Shown in pieces: positions 36,664 to 45,564 of a stretch of 64,000 nt of DNA. The stretch is taken from positions 69,223 through 133,222 of the forward strand of contig NZ_CDDA01000008.1 in NCBI RefSeq assembly GCF_000819745.1, in the 5' to 3' direction. A program made the position numbers and the translations under genes. Source of the stretch: Aeromonas bestiarum. GTDB lineage: Bacteria; Pseudomonadota; Gammaproteobacteria; Enterobacterales; Aeromonadaceae. Position 1 is the stretch's first letter. Each line of letters starts with the position of its first letter. The notes under the pieces are model-generated. The model was not told where the DNA came from. It did not search any database and saw only the letters and a program-made list of their open reading frames with translations.

Positions 36664-37800
36664 TTACTCCAATATGTCGATGAGTGCCGCGACCACACGG
36701 TCAACGTCGGCCAGCGTCATGTCCGGGAAGAGTGGCAGGGTGCACAGGCGCGATGAGTTCCACTCGGTATGAGGCAGGCTGAGCGTCGGGTAGCGCTCGC
36801 GGTAGTATTTCTGGGTATGGGCGGCCCTAAAGTGCAGCCCTGTGCCTATGCCGCGCTCCTGCAGCGCCTGCATCAGCCGATCCCGATCCAGACCACAGCG
36901 CTCGGGGTCGACCCGCACCATGAACAGGTGCCAGGCGTGCAGATGGGAATAGGCGGGCACGGCGAGCGGCATCAGCGGCAGGCCGGCCAGTTTTTCCTGA
37001 TAGCGGGTCACCAGCTCGGCCCGCCTGGCATTGAGCTCGGGCAGGCGCGCCAGCTGCACCAGGGCGATGGCGGCGTTGATGTCGGCCAGGTTGTACTTGA
37101 AGCCCGGGGTGATCACTTCCGCCTGCGGCTTGCGGCCCAGGCTCATGCGATCGAAGGCATCCACCCCCAGCCCGTGAAACTTCAGCATGCGTGCCTTGTC
37201 CGCCAGCGCCTTGTCATCGGTCACCAGCATGCCCCCTTCGGCGCAGGTCAGGTTCTTGATGGCATGGAAGGAGAAGATGGCGGTGCCGGTGGCGCCAATC
37301 CAGCGCTCCCGGTAGCGGGTGCCGACCGCGTGGGCCGCATCTTCGATGACGGGGATGCCGTGCTGGCGTGCCAGGTCGAGGATAGGGTCCAGATCGACGG
37401 GGGCACCGGCGTAGTGGACCGGTATGATGGCCCGGGTCTTGGACGTGATGAGCGGCGCTATCAGTTCGGCGCTGGTCATCAATGTGTCCCTGTCCACGTC
37501 GACGAAGACGGGCTCGGCGCCGAGCAGGGTGATGATGTTGATGGTGGAGACCCAGGTCTGGGAGGGGGTGATCACCTCATCCCCCGGGCCTATCCCCAGC
37601 GCCATCAGGGTGACGTGCATGCCGGCGGTGGCAGAGCAGAGTGCGACCGCCTGCTGGCAGCCGAATGTGTCACAGAATTGCTGCTCCAGCTCGTGATTCT
37701 TCTGGCCCGTGGTGATCCAGCCCGATTTCAGCACCTCACAGACAGCACTTATCTCGGCATCGCCGATGGCGGGCCTCGAAAATGGCAGAAAATCTTGCAT
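36664..37800 (-). CDS. arnB: UDP-4-amino-4-deoxy-L-arabinose oxoglutarate aminotransferase ArnB
   Basis: 378-residue PLP-dependent DegT/DnrJ/EryC1 aminotransferase. The PLP lysine is K182 in [25 protein letters not shown] carries the Asp that contacts the cofactor. It aminates UDP-4-keto-arabinose from ArnA using glutamate. First gene of the operon; ATG 37800 gives the family start ([14 protein letters not shown]). Confidence 0.96.
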   Translation of the reverse strand: MQDFLPFSRPAIGDAEISAVCEVLKSGWITTGQKNHELEQQFCDTFGCQQAVALCSATAGMHVTLMALGIGPGDEVITPSQTWVSTINIITLLGAEPVFVDVDRDTLMTSAELIAPLITSKTRAIIPVHYAGAPVDLDPILDLARQHGIPVIEDAAHAVGTRYRERWIGATGTAIFSFHAIKNLTCAEGGMLVTDDKALADKARMLKFHGLGVDAFDRMSLGRKPQAEVITPGFKYNLADINAAIALVQLARLPELNARRAELVTRYQEKLAGLPLMPLAVPAYSHLHAWHLFMVRVDPERCGLDRDRLMQALQERGIGTGLHFRAAHTQKYYRERYPTLSLPHTEWNSSRLCTLPLFPDMTLADVDRVVAALIDILE

Positions 37801-38019
37801 AAGCGATCCAACGATGAATATTAATCAGTGCCCAGCAGGCGGGGCAGCCCTAAAAATGATGCTCAACATATCGTATATAAAAGCGGGCCTGCAATGGGCC
37901 AGAAACAGCTGGTAACAATTAACTCATGCTGTCATCTTAATTAGTGTGGTAAATATTTATAACCCCCAGATTCTTGTTTTTCCAAATTACATCATCCCTG
38001 ACATTTTGGTTGTATCAAT
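37801..38019. promoter_or_regulatory. Divergent arn / ugd promoter region
   Basis: 219 bp, strikingly AT-rich for this genome. In enterics these genes are controlled by PmrA and PhoP. I see one PmrA-like half-site CTTAAT (37936-37941) but no properly spaced direct repeat, so I do not assign a regulator. Shared divergent promoters would couple UDP-glucuronate supply to the arn pathway. Confidence 0.5.
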
Positions 38020-39366
38020 ATGAATATTACTGTATTTGGAAGTGGCTACGTGGGCTTGGTCCAGGCCACAGTACTGGCCGATGTCGGCCACCAGGTTATC
38101 TGTGTCGATGTCGATGAACAGAAGGTGGCAGCCCTGATGGATGGCCAGGTGCCCATCTATGAACCCGGGCTGGAAGCCCTGCTGCAGCGCAATATCAAGA
38201 GCGGTGCCCTGGTGTTTACCACGAATGCCGTGCAGGCCGTCAAACACGGCGAGGTGCAATTTCTGGCGGTCGGTACGCCGCCGGGGGAAGATGGTTCCGC
38301 CGACCTCAGTCATGTGCTGACGGTGGCCGAAACCATAGCCCTGCATCGCGATACCCCAGTCGTCATAGTCAACAAGTCGACCGTGCCGGTGGGCACAGCC
38401 GACAAGGTGACGGACAGGGTGCATGCCATCTTGCAGCAGCGGGATGTTTCCTTTGCCTTCGATGTGGTTTCCAACCCCGAGTTTCTGAAGGAGGGCTCCG
38501 CCATCCAGGATTGCCTGCGGCCGGATCGCATCGTGGTGGGCACCGCCAACGAGGCCTCCCGCCAGCTGATGCGCGAGCTTTACGAGCCGTTCAACCGCAA
38601 CCATGACCGCATTCTGTTCATGGATGTGCGCAGCGCCGAGCTGACCAAGTACGCCGCCAACTGCATGCTGGCTACCAAAATCAGCTTCATCAACGAGATG
38701 GCCGGATTGGCCGAGCGGGTCGGCGCCGACATCGAGATGGTGCGCCAGGGCATAGGCTCGGATCAGCGTATCGGCTATCAGTTCATCTACCCTGGTTGTG
38801 GCTATGGTGGCTCCTGTTTTCCCAAGGATGTCAAAGCCTTGCTGGCAACGGCCCAGGAGCTGCAATACGACACGCCGCTGATCCGGGCGGTGGAACGGGT
38901 CAATGAGCAGCAAAAATCGCGGCTTTTTCAGCTGCTGTCAGAGTTCTTCCGATCCGAAGGGGAGACCCTGTCCGGCAAGACAATCGCCCTGTGGGGGCTG
39001 GCGTTCAAGCCCAATACCGATGACATGCGCGAGGCGCCGAGCCGGGCCCTGATGGAGGCGCTCTGGCAAGCCGGGGCGACCGTGCAGGCCTATGATCCCG
39101 AGGCCATGCAGGAGGCCCAGCACCTCTATGGCAACTGTGACAAGCTGCGGCTGATGGGCACCAAGGAGGCCGCCCTGTTCGGTGCGGATGCCCTGGTGAT
39201 CTGCACCGAGTGGAACCACTTTAAGGCCCCCAACTTCGTCGCCATCAAGCAGGCGCTGACATGGCCGCTGATCGTGGATGGTCGCAACCTGTTTGATCCG
39301 GGCCGCATGAAGGAGCATGGTTTTCATTACTACGGCATTGGTCGCGGCGAGTCGGTAACGAAATAA
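38020..39366 (+). CDS. ugd: UDP-glucose 6-dehydrogenase
   Basis: 448 residues. N-terminal NAD domain GSGYVGLVQA (residues 8-17), middle EFLKEGSAIQD, and catalytic C266 in GCGYGGSCFPKD. It oxidises UDP-glucose to UDP-glucuronate, the entry substrate of ArnA and of the epimerase at 741-1754. It is divergent from arnB, which supports a role in lipid A modification. Confidence 0.96.
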   Translation: MNITVFGSGYVGLVQATVLADVGHQVICVDVDEQKVAALMDGQVPIYEPGLEALLQRNIKSGALVFTTNAVQAVKHGEVQFLAVGTPPGEDGSADLSHVLTVAETIALHRDTPVVIVNKSTVPVGTADKVTDRVHAILQQRDVSFAFDVVSNPEFLKEGSAIQDCLRPDRIVVGTANEASRQLMRELYEPFNRNHDRILFMDVRSAELTKYAANCMLATKISFINEMAGLAERVGADIEMVRQGIGSDQRIGYQFIYPGCGYGGSCFPKDVKALLATAQELQYDTPLIRAVERVNEQQKSRLFQLLSEFFRSEGETLSGKTIALWGLAFKPNTDDMREAPSRALMEALWQAGATVQAYDPEAMQEAQHLYGNCDKLRLMGTKEAALFGADALVICTEWNHFKAPNFVAIKQALTWPLIVDGRNLFDPGRMKEHGFHYYGIGRGESVTK

Positions 39367-39878
39367 GGGATGGGCGCGCCGACATGAGCGCCCGCCATTA
39401 CATCGCACACCTGTGATTTGCCTATCATCAGGACTCTGCTTGCCATCGATTGAAAATATGGGGGCTGGTGGTGCCGGGCCAGCCATAGATGGACATGAAC
39501 CTTGTGTTGATATGGGGGAATTGTCTTGTCATATTGCGGCAATATTGTGATGAGATTCTCTTTTTCTTAATTATATTTCCGCTATGGACTTTCCCGCCCA
39601 GTCGGGAAGCATGAACACTCATTTATATCAGCGTGAACGACATCTATTTTTATTTGGTGTGATCAAGGCCGGCTCTCTATTCATTCAAAATAGAACCGAG
39701 ATCGCTGAATAACTTCCGCCGCCCAGGCACATATTTTGCCCCAAATGGCCCTCCGATGATTCGGCGGGCCATTTTTATATCTGGAAAATGCGCGGCTCCT
39801 GGGCGGGAACTGTCGGGTTCGTGGTGCCATCCTGCGGGTCGTGCTGGCAAGACCCAGATTGGGATGGAAATGGCAGGG
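39367..39878. other. Long intergenic region after ugd
   Basis: 512 bp with no ORF I would defend. It contains a GC hairpin just after ugd (39374-39395), an AT-rich stretch (about 39530-39720) with promoter-like sequence TTAATTATAT near 39570, and a terminator at 39743-39776. A short untranslated transcript ending at that terminator is possible. Confidence 0.5.
39743..39776 (+). terminator. Terminator in ugd-yheU interval
   Basis: Outer stem AAATGGCCC/GGGCCATTT, inner stem CCGA/TCGG, ending in a run of T. It lies 380 bp beyond ugd, so it may end a separate small transcript. Confidence 0.8.
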
Positions 39879-40121
39879 CTATTCCGGTATATCGTCCACC
39901 GGTGCGCTGCTGAGGGTGGCCTTTGACACTATGTTCACGCTCTCGTGCAGCTCGCTGTAGACGATCACGGCCAGGCCTTGTTGCAACTGTTGTCTGACAT
40001 CGTCGACCTTGTCAGCCAGACTGACATCATGCTCACCGTACTCGGTGCCTTCCCGCAGTACGAAGTGCTCGAGCAGGCTGTTGAGGGTATCGGAGTCCAA
40101 GTCTTGCCAGGGGATAATCAT
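39879..40121 (-). CDS. YheU family protein (UPF0270)
   Basis: 80 residues. The sequence has the family core [30 protein letters not shown] and [13 protein letters not shown]. Small cytosolic protein of unknown function found beside yheT in enterobacteria. It is divergent from the cyclase gene. Confidence 0.92.
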   Translation of the reverse strand: MIIPWQDLDSDTLNSLLEHFVLREGTEYGEHDVSLADKVDDVRQQLQQGLAVIVYSELHESVNIVSKATLSSAPVDDIPE

Positions 40122-40186
40122 GGGTTCATCTTCAGTTACCAGAGAGTGGATATTGTCTATCTGTTGCCAGCAAGCGCAAGGGATTT

Positions 40187-41362
40187 ATGGGGCTGTCAGC
40201 GGGTGTGCACATGCTGTCTGATGAACAACGCCGCCTCTCCACCCACTTAGATCAGCACCTGTGCGAGTCACGCCGCCTGGCCCTGAGCAAGGGGTTGCAC
40301 TGGTTCTGGGCCGTCAACCAGCTGGCGATCCTGTTCCTGCTTGCCCGCTTCTATGTCTATCGCGATGCCCATCTGGTGATCGCCCGGGTGCTGCCCTGGA
40401 GTTACGAGGTGCAGGTTATCCTGATGACCCTGGTCTGCCTGCTGTTTCCGCTGTTCTGGCGCTGGCTGTCCCATCAACCCCTGACCGTCTGGCCGCCCTG
40501 TCTGCGGGCTGGCGCCCTGCTGTGGGGGATAGCCTGGGCGCTGCTCGGCTACGCCATCGCCCTGATCGAGCTGAGGGGAGGTTTCAGTCTGGCCTTCGAT
40601 CTCATCAGCCTGCTGCTGATGACGGCGCTGGTGGCCCTCTATTGCGAGGTGAGGCTGTTTTACTGTTTCAGTGTGCCTCCCCTGCTTTTCTTGTTGCTGG
40701 AGGCCTTGTTCGTCAAGGTTCCTTTCCCTGCGGTGCACTGGCTGGCGGTAGGCTGTCTCATCATCATGCTGGAGACGGGGCGCCGCATGCTGAACGGCTG
40801 GTTCGTGCTGGCTGTGTCTCGCGAGCATGAGAACCTGGCGCTGGCCCGTCAGCTCGATGGCATGGCCAAGCAGGATCCCCTGACCGGCTTGGCCAACCGG
40901 CGTCACTTTGCCAAGGTCAGCGAGCAGATCCTGGCCGAGGCGCAGCAGCGGCATGGCGAGTTTGCCATCCTGCTGCTGGATGTGGATTTCTTCAAACGTT
41001 TCAACGACCACTACGGTCATCTGCAGGGGGACAACTGCCTGATCGCGGTCGCCGATTGCCTGCGGGAGGCGGTGCGGCAGCCGGCCGATGTGGTGGCTCG
41101 CTATGGCGGGGAGGAGTTCGTGATCCTGCTGCCCGGCGCCGACGACGGGATCGCCGGACAGATTGCCGGGCGAATCGCCGCGGCCCTGGCCGTGCGCGCC
41201 ATTCCCCATGCCCTGTCGGAGGTCTCTCCCTGCGTGACTGTGAGTCAGGGCATAGCCCTGTGGCAGGGGCAGGAGTCGGTCGCCGACATGCTGGTGCGGG
41301 CCGACGAGGCGCTTTATCGGGTCAAGGAGACGGGGCGCAACGGCTACCTGCTCGCCCCCTGA
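40187..41362 (+). CDS. Membrane diguanylate cyclase (GGDEF)
   Basis: 391 residues. Residues about 30-215 hold six hydrophobic helices, a membrane sensor of no recognised class. The GGDEF domain follows (about 225-390) with DPLTGLANRRHF, DVDFFKRFNDHYGH and active-site GGEEF at 307-311. It should make c-di-GMP from two GTP. The RxxD inhibitory site 5 residues before GGEEF is not kept (QPAD), so product inhibition may be lost. AAGGGA lies upstream of ATG 40187. It sits between yheU and yheT, and its end overlaps the convergent yheT end by 19 bp. Confidence 0.88.
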   Translation: MGLSAGVHMLSDEQRRLSTHLDQHLCESRRLALSKGLHWFWAVNQLAILFLLARFYVYRDAHLVIARVLPWSYEVQVILMTLVCLLFPLFWRWLSHQPLTVWPPCLRAGALLWGIAWALLGYAIALIELRGGFSLAFDLISLLLMTALVALYCEVRLFYCFSVPPLLFLLLEALFVKVPFPAVHWLAVGCLIIMLETGRRMLNGWFVLAVSREHENLALARQLDGMAKQDPLTGLANRRHFAKVSEQILAEAQQRHGEFAILLLDVDFFKRFNDHYGHLQGDNCLIAVADCLREAVRQPADVVARYGGEEFVILLPGADDGIAGQIAGRIAAALAVRAIPHALSEVSPCVTVSQGIALWQGQESVADMLVRADEALYRVKETGRNGYLLAP

Positions 41363-42348
41363 GTCTGCTCCTTCACCCACTGGCTGATACGCTCCTCCAG
41401 CCAGAAGCGGGGGCGCCAGGGCGTGCCGTGCAGGAAGCCCACATGGCCGCCCCGTCGGCTCAACTCGTAACGCACCATGGGTGAGAGCTGCTCCGGCCGC
41501 GGGATCACGGCCTCTGTCATGAAGGGATCGTCGGCGGCATGGATCACCAGGGTGGGAATGGGGATGCGGGCCAGCAGCCCCAGGCCGGAGCAGCGCTGGT
41601 AGTAGTGGTCGGCGCTGGCAAAGCCGTGCAGCGGCGCCGTGACCTGCTCGTCGAAGTCGCGCAGGGTGGCAATCTGTTGCACCTGCTGTGGCTGCCAGCG
41701 TTTGCCAGCCTCGGCCTGGTGCCGGATCTTGCTTTGCAGGTTGTCGCGCATGGTGCGCAGCAGATAGCTCTGATACACCCGGGAGAAGCCCTGATTGACC
41801 CGATCGGCGCAGCTGTCCAGCCGCAGCGGTGCGGAGATCACCACGGCCGCCTGCAGCTCACGGGGGCAGGCCCGCGCCAGCAGATTGACCAGCATGTTGC
41901 CCCCCAGCGAATAACCGATGGCGATCAGTGGCTTGCCAGGAAAGCGCCGGCCCAGTTCGGCGATCAGCGCCTGTGCATCCTCGATGGCGCCGGAGTGATA
42001 AGCCTGCAGCAGGCGGTTCGGCTCGCCGCTGCAGCCACGAAAATGCATCAGCACGGCCTCGTCCCCCTGTCGTTGCAGATGGGCGAACAACCCCTTGGCA
42101 TAGTGGGAGTGGATGCTCCCCTCCAGCCCGTGAAACAGCACCATCAGTGGCCGCGCGTTCTGGCTGATGTCGCCGCTCCAGGCAAGATCGACGAAATCCC
42201 CGTCCGCCAGCTCGAAGCGCTCGGCCACGAAGCGGGCCGGTGCCCGTCGCAGCCACTTTGGCAATATGGTTTGCAGATGGGGATTGCGCGCCCACCAGGG
42301 GGCGTGGAAGTGACTCTCTATGAGCATGATGGGGTCCGAAACAGGCAT
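41344..42348 (-). CDS. YheT family alpha/beta hydrolase
   Basis: 334 residues. Family motifs: NPHLQTILPKWLRR, LADGDFVDLAWSG, HGLEGSIHS, MHFRGCSGEPNR, nucleophile Ser in GYSLGGNM, Asp in HAADDPFM and His in GGHVGFL. Predicted esterase of unknown substrate. No start has a strong ribosome-binding site; ATG 42348 is chosen as the longest ATG, with ATG 42327 as alternative. The gene is separated from its usual neighbour yheU by the cyclase. Confidence 0.88.
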   Translation of the reverse strand: MPVSDPIMLIESHFHAPWWARNPHLQTILPKWLRRAPARFVAERFELADGDFVDLAWSGDISQNARPLMVLFHGLEGSIHSHYAKGLFAHLQRQGDEAVLMHFRGCSGEPNRLLQAYHSGAIEDAQALIAELGRRFPGKPLIAIGYSLGGNMLVNLLARACPRELQAAVVISAPLRLDSCADRVNQGFSRVYQSYLLRTMRDNLQSKIRHQAEAGKRWQPQQVQQIATLRDFDEQVTAPLHGFASADHYYQRCSGLGLLARIPIPTLVIHAADDPFMTEAVIPRPEQLSPMVRYELSRRGGHVGFLHGTPWRPRFWLEERISQWVKEQTQGASR

Positions 42349-42395
42349 CAGGGCAGTCAAAAAGTGCGGCGAGAAGGGGGCTTCTCGCCGGCTTG

Positions 42396-43295
42396 TCAGG
42401 CCAGCAGGCTGTCGTGGTGCTCGGCACCGCGCAGCATGGCCTGGATCAGTTCGTTGGCCTCAAACTTGGTCAGCGCCTCGTGGGCGCCCACCTGGTGGGC
42501 CCGCTCCACGCTGATCTCGCTGGAGAGCGAGGTGTGCAATATGATGTAGGCCCCCGCCAGCGTCGCGTCGCTCTGTACCTCGAAGGCCAGCTCGTAGCCG
42601 TCGAGTCCCGGCATCTCGATATCGCTCACCAGGATATCTATGGGGGTCTTCTGGCTGGCGCGAGCCTGCATCAGGGCCAGCGCATCCTTGCCGTTGGTGC
42701 ACACCTCGTAGGGGATATTGATGTAGTCCAGCGCTGCCATCAGCTGGCGGCGGGCGACGGAGGAGTCGTCCACCAGCAGGATCCGCATCGGCTTGATCCG
42801 CTCACGCTGCACGTCGGTCAGCACAGGGTAGAGGTGGCTGGGATCGTCCGGGTAGACCCGCGACAGTATCAGCTCCACGTCCAGCAGCTGGATCAGCTGG
42901 TCGTTGACCCGGGTCACCCCGGTCACGAACACGTTATGGCCGAGCGCGGCGGGCGGGGATTCGATGTCGCGCCAGTTGCACTCGGTGATCTTGTCGATGC
43001 CGCGCACCAGAAAGCCCACCAGTGTACGGCGGCAGTCGGTGATGATGATGAAGCAGTTCGGCATCTCCTCCTTGCTGATCGGGCGATAGCCCACCGCCAT
43101 GGCCATGTCGATCACCGGAATGGTGGTGCCCCGCATGCTGGCGGCGCCCAGCACGGTCGGGTGCGAGTGCGGCATGGCCGTGAGCTGGGTGTAAGGCACT
43201 ATCTCCTTCACCTTGAGGGTGCCGATGGCGAAGGATTGTTTGGCCGAGAGATGAAACAGCAACATGCCCTGGGATTGGTTGGCTTTGCTTTTCAT
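42396..43295 (-). CDS. Chemotaxis coupling protein CheV
   Basis: 299 residues: CheW-like domain (about 10-165; MLLFHLSAKQSFAIGTLKVKEI) and receiver domain (about 175-299) with LLVDDSSVARR and phospho-Asp in LVSDIEMPG. CheV links chemoreceptors to CheA and can be phosphorylated for adaptation. Aeromonas and Vibrio carry several; this is a stand-alone copy with no other chemotaxis gene nearby. ATG 43295 has AGGA upstream. Confidence 0.9.
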   Translation of the reverse strand: MKSKANQSQGMLLFHLSAKQSFAIGTLKVKEIVPYTQLTAMPHSHPTVLGAASMRGTTIPVIDMAMAVGYRPISKEEMPNCFIIITDCRRTLVGFLVRGIDKITECNWRDIESPPAALGHNVFVTGVTRVNDQLIQLLDVELILSRVYPDDPSHLYPVLTDVQRERIKPMRILLVDDSSVARRQLMAALDYINIPYEVCTNGKDALALMQARASQKTPIDILVSDIEMPGLDGYELAFEVQSDATLAGAYIILHTSLSSEISVERAHQVGAHEALTKFEANELIQAMLRGAEHHDSLLA

Positions 43296-43456
43296 GGCAG
43301 ATGTCCTGTGAGTCAAAACGGTATCAGTCAATTCAGGCCCCTAGCATAAAGGATTATAGGAGAAATGACCCTCTCGTTATTAGCGGCCGTTTGCCGCAAA
43401 ACTGGACTCATTTCCCCCATTTTTTCGCCTGGCCAGTCCGGTTTTCGGCCGCCGGG

Positions 43457-44143
43457 TCAGGCGGGCTGCTGTTCATCCAGGCTGGCGCCAAGCCAGCGTT
43501 GACAGGCCTGGGCGAGGGCCTCTTCGTCCCGGTAGCCGAGCTTGCTCACCACCTGTGCCCGCTTGCTGCCGCTCTTGAGCAGGCGCACCGCCTGCAGCAA
43601 CTGCCACTGGGCGCTCAGGGCATCGGCCGCGAGGCCAGGATCCGTGATCCCGCGCTGGGAGAGGCAGGCCTGCCAGGCGGCGTCACTGCCTGCTTGCTGG
43701 CCGATCAATGCGCGCCAGGCGCCTTGCAGCAGCTGATCCGCGTGTTGCGACAGGGGGCAGGCCTGCAACTCGTCGAGCATCACCTGCAGGCGATGACCAT
43801 AGGCCCCTTGCCAGTCGCGGGGGCGCTGCCACTGGGCCAGGCTGTCGAACAGGGCATCCAGCAGCGGGGTCGGTTGCAACCAGCCCGCCTGGGCTGGCTG
43901 GGCAACCCGCAGGGAGCAGGTCAGCAGATCATGGTGGCAGCCCGCCAGCGGACTGAAGGCGGCGAGGGCATCGGCGCAGAGCCAGAAGCTGTTGCCTGCC
44001 GTCAGCAGCAATTCATGCTGGCCGAGTCGCAGCAGTGCCGCGCCCCGGGTTATCCGCAGCAACTGGCCCACCGGCGTGCGTTTGCGGCCGCCGACTTGCA
44101 GGTACGGAGAGGAAAAATGCTGGCATTCGATGGCGTGATGCAT
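43457..44143 (-). CDS. AraC-like transcriptional regulator, divergent
   Basis: 228 residues. The C-terminal third (AVRLLKSGSKRAQVVSKLGYRDEEALAQACQRWLG) looks like an AraC-type double helix-turn-helix, shortened and poorly conserved. The N-terminal part (RTPVGQLLRITRGAALLRLG...FWLCADALAAFSP) resembles the cupin-like AraC sensor. The much longer frame upstream is an antisense shadow of slyD and yheV; the real start is ATG 44143. Divergent from yheV by 39 bp. Ligand and targets unknown. Confidence 0.65.
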   Translation of the reverse strand: MHHAIECQHFSSPYLQVGGRKRTPVGQLLRITRGAALLRLGQHELLLTAGNSFWLCADALAAFSPLAGCHHDLLTCSLRVAQPAQAGWLQPTPLLDALFDSLAQWQRPRDWQGAYGHRLQVMLDELQACPLSQHADQLLQGAWRALIGQQAGSDAAWQACLSQRGITDPGLAADALSAQWQLLQAVRLLKSGSKRAQVVSKLGYRDEEALAQACQRWLGASLDEQQPA

Positions 44144-44182
44144 GTAAAAACCCTGATATGATGCTGCCTGGAGGTAACAAGA

Positions 44183-44389
44183 ATGGAAACCAGACGTAAA
44201 AAACGCTTCATTGCCGGTGCGGTTTGTCCGGCGTGCGGCAAAATGGACACCATGATGCTGTATATGGAGCATGGAGTCGAGAAGGTGACCTGTGTCGACT
44301 GCGGTGATACCCAGGTGCAGACCCAGGCCGAGGTGGACAAGGTGACCCGGGAGACGGAACAGGTGATAGGCGTGTTTCGTCCCGAATGA
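44183..44389 (+). CDS. YheV family zinc-ribbon protein
   Basis: 68 residues with two Cys pairs (CPAC at 15-18 and CVDC at 37-40), forming a probable zinc ribbon. This is the YheV/DUF2387 family that lies beside slyD in enterobacteria. A GGAGG site precedes ATG 44183. Its last 68 bp, including the stop, are duplicated right behind it. Confidence 0.9.
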   Translation: METRRKKRFIAGAVCPACGKMDTMMLYMEHGVEKVTCVDCGDTQVQTQAEVDKVTRETEQVIGVFRPE

Positions 44390-44390
44390 G

Positions 44391-44458
44391 CCAGGCCGAG
44401 GTGGACAAGGCGACCCGGGAGACCAAACAGGTGATAGGTGTGTTTCGTCCCGAATGAG
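44391..44458 (+). pseudogene. Exact-length 68-bp duplicate of the yheV 3' end
   Basis: Bases 44323-44390 and 44391-44458 are tandem copies that differ at four of 68 positions. The copy keeps the frame (it would read AEVDKATRETKQVIGVFRPE and a stop) but has no start. Confidence 0.9.
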
Positions 44459-44614
44459 GGTCCAGCCGCAATACCCGGGAGTGAGGTGTGGATCAGGCCC
44501 ATGCCGCTTCACATTGATGACTTTTTCATCACGACTGAGCCGGGCCTGCCATATGCTTGGCCGCCTTTTTGAGGTATTCTGGGCCCGTTTTTTTCTATCC
44601 GCAGGATCCCTGAC

Positions 44615-45250
44615 ATGAAAGTAGCTCCCCTGAGCGTGGTTACGCTGGAATACACAGTCACCGACGAACACGGTGAAGTCATCGACACCACTGTCGGTAA
44701 AGAGCCTCTGGTGTATCTGCACGGTACCCGTTATCTGGTCTCCGGCCTCGAAGCCGAGCTGGAAGGCCGTAGCGTGGGCGAGGCGTTCGACGTCACGCTG
44801 GCACCGACCCAGGCCTATGGCGAATACGACGAAAGCCTGGTGCAAGAAGTACCTGGCGAGCTGTTTGACGGCATGGAAGTGTCTGAAGGGGATACTTTTG
44901 TGGCCGAGACTGACGATGGCCACCGCCCGGTGACCGTCATCGAAGTGTCCGAAGCGTTCGTCAAGGTGGATGGCAACCATCCGCTGGCTGGCGTGACCCT
45001 GGGCTTCAAGGTCGAGATCAAGGACGTGCGTGCCGCCACGGCCGAAGAGCTGGCTCACGGCCACGTTCACGGTGCCGGTGGTTGCGGTCACGATCATGGT
45101 CATGACCACGACCACGGTCACGACCATGAGCACGGCGGTTGCTGCGGCGGTGGCCATGGCCACGATCACGGTCATGACCACGGCGACGAGCAGGGTCATG
45201 GCGGTTGCTGCGGTGGCGGCGGCTGCGGTGGCAAGGGTCACCAGCACTGA
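44615..45250 (+). CDS. slyD: FKBP-type peptidyl-prolyl isomerase SlyD
   Basis: 211 residues: FKBP domain split by the IF chaperone insert (about 70-130) and a C-terminal tail (about 157-211) made of His, Asp, Gly and Cys (GHDHGHDH, GGCCGGG) that binds nickel and other metals. SlyD catalyses prolyl isomerisation, acts as a chaperone and helps hydrogenase nickel loading. The tail contains internal repeats of GHDH and GGCCGG. Strong terminator follows. Confidence 0.95.
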   Translation: MKVAPLSVVTLEYTVTDEHGEVIDTTVGKEPLVYLHGTRYLVSGLEAELEGRSVGEAFDVTLAPTQAYGEYDESLVQEVPGELFDGMEVSEGDTFVAETDDGHRPVTVIEVSEAFVKVDGNHPLAGVTLGFKVEIKDVRAATAEELAHGHVHGAGGCGHDHGHDHDHGHDHEHGGCCGGGHGHDHGHDHGDEQGHGGCCGGGGCGGKGHQH

Positions 45251-45273
45251 TCTGTGCCCTGGGCATAGCCCGA

Positions 45274-45305
45274 TAAAAAAACCCGCGCCTGGCGCGGGTT
45301 TTTTT
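45274..45305. terminator. Bidirectional terminator between slyD and slyX
   Basis: ACCCGCG/CGCGGGT stem flanked by A7 and T7. Serves slyD and the convergent slyX. Confidence 0.9.
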
Positions 45306-45334
45306 ATGGCCGGGTGGCGAGGCCGCGTTGCGGC

Positions 45335-45550
45335 TCAGTAGTGCGGGGGCGGCGTCTCTTCGGCCATGCTGGCGATCTGGCTCGGCTGCACGCTCTGCAG
45401 CTTGTCCACCAGCAGCTGGATCTGATGCTTGAGTCGATCCAGCTCGCGGCCCTGGGTGGTGACCTCGTCGTTGAGCTGCTCCACCGTGTATTCGGCGAAG
45501 GCGAGGCGGCTTTCCAGGGTTTCGAGGCGATCGTTAAGTTGCTGACTCAT
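45335..45550 (-). CDS. slyX: SlyX protein
   Basis: 71 residues, a coiled coil over most of its length (LNDRLETLESRLAFAEYTVEQ) with the family C-terminal tail ending PPPHY. Function unknown. Conserved neighbour of slyD and fkpA. It lies 14 bp after the WD40-like gene and is probably co-transcribed with it. Confidence 0.93.
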   Translation of the reverse strand: MSQQLNDRLETLESRLAFAEYTVEQLNDEVTTQGRELDRLKHQIQLLVDKLQSVQPSQIASMAEETPPPHY

Positions 45551-45564
45551 GGGCCTTTGGGTCC

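Noticed and set aside
37918..37941. PmrA box in the arn promoter region
   Set aside because: Two TTAA-type half-sites exist, but the spacing is 12 bp and the orientation is inverted, unlike the direct repeat with 5-bp spacer.
44144..45247. Long N-terminal extension of the AraC-like gene
   Set aside because: The extension is the antisense of yheV and the His-rich slyD tail, giving Val/Thr/Ala and Met runs; the real start is near 44143.
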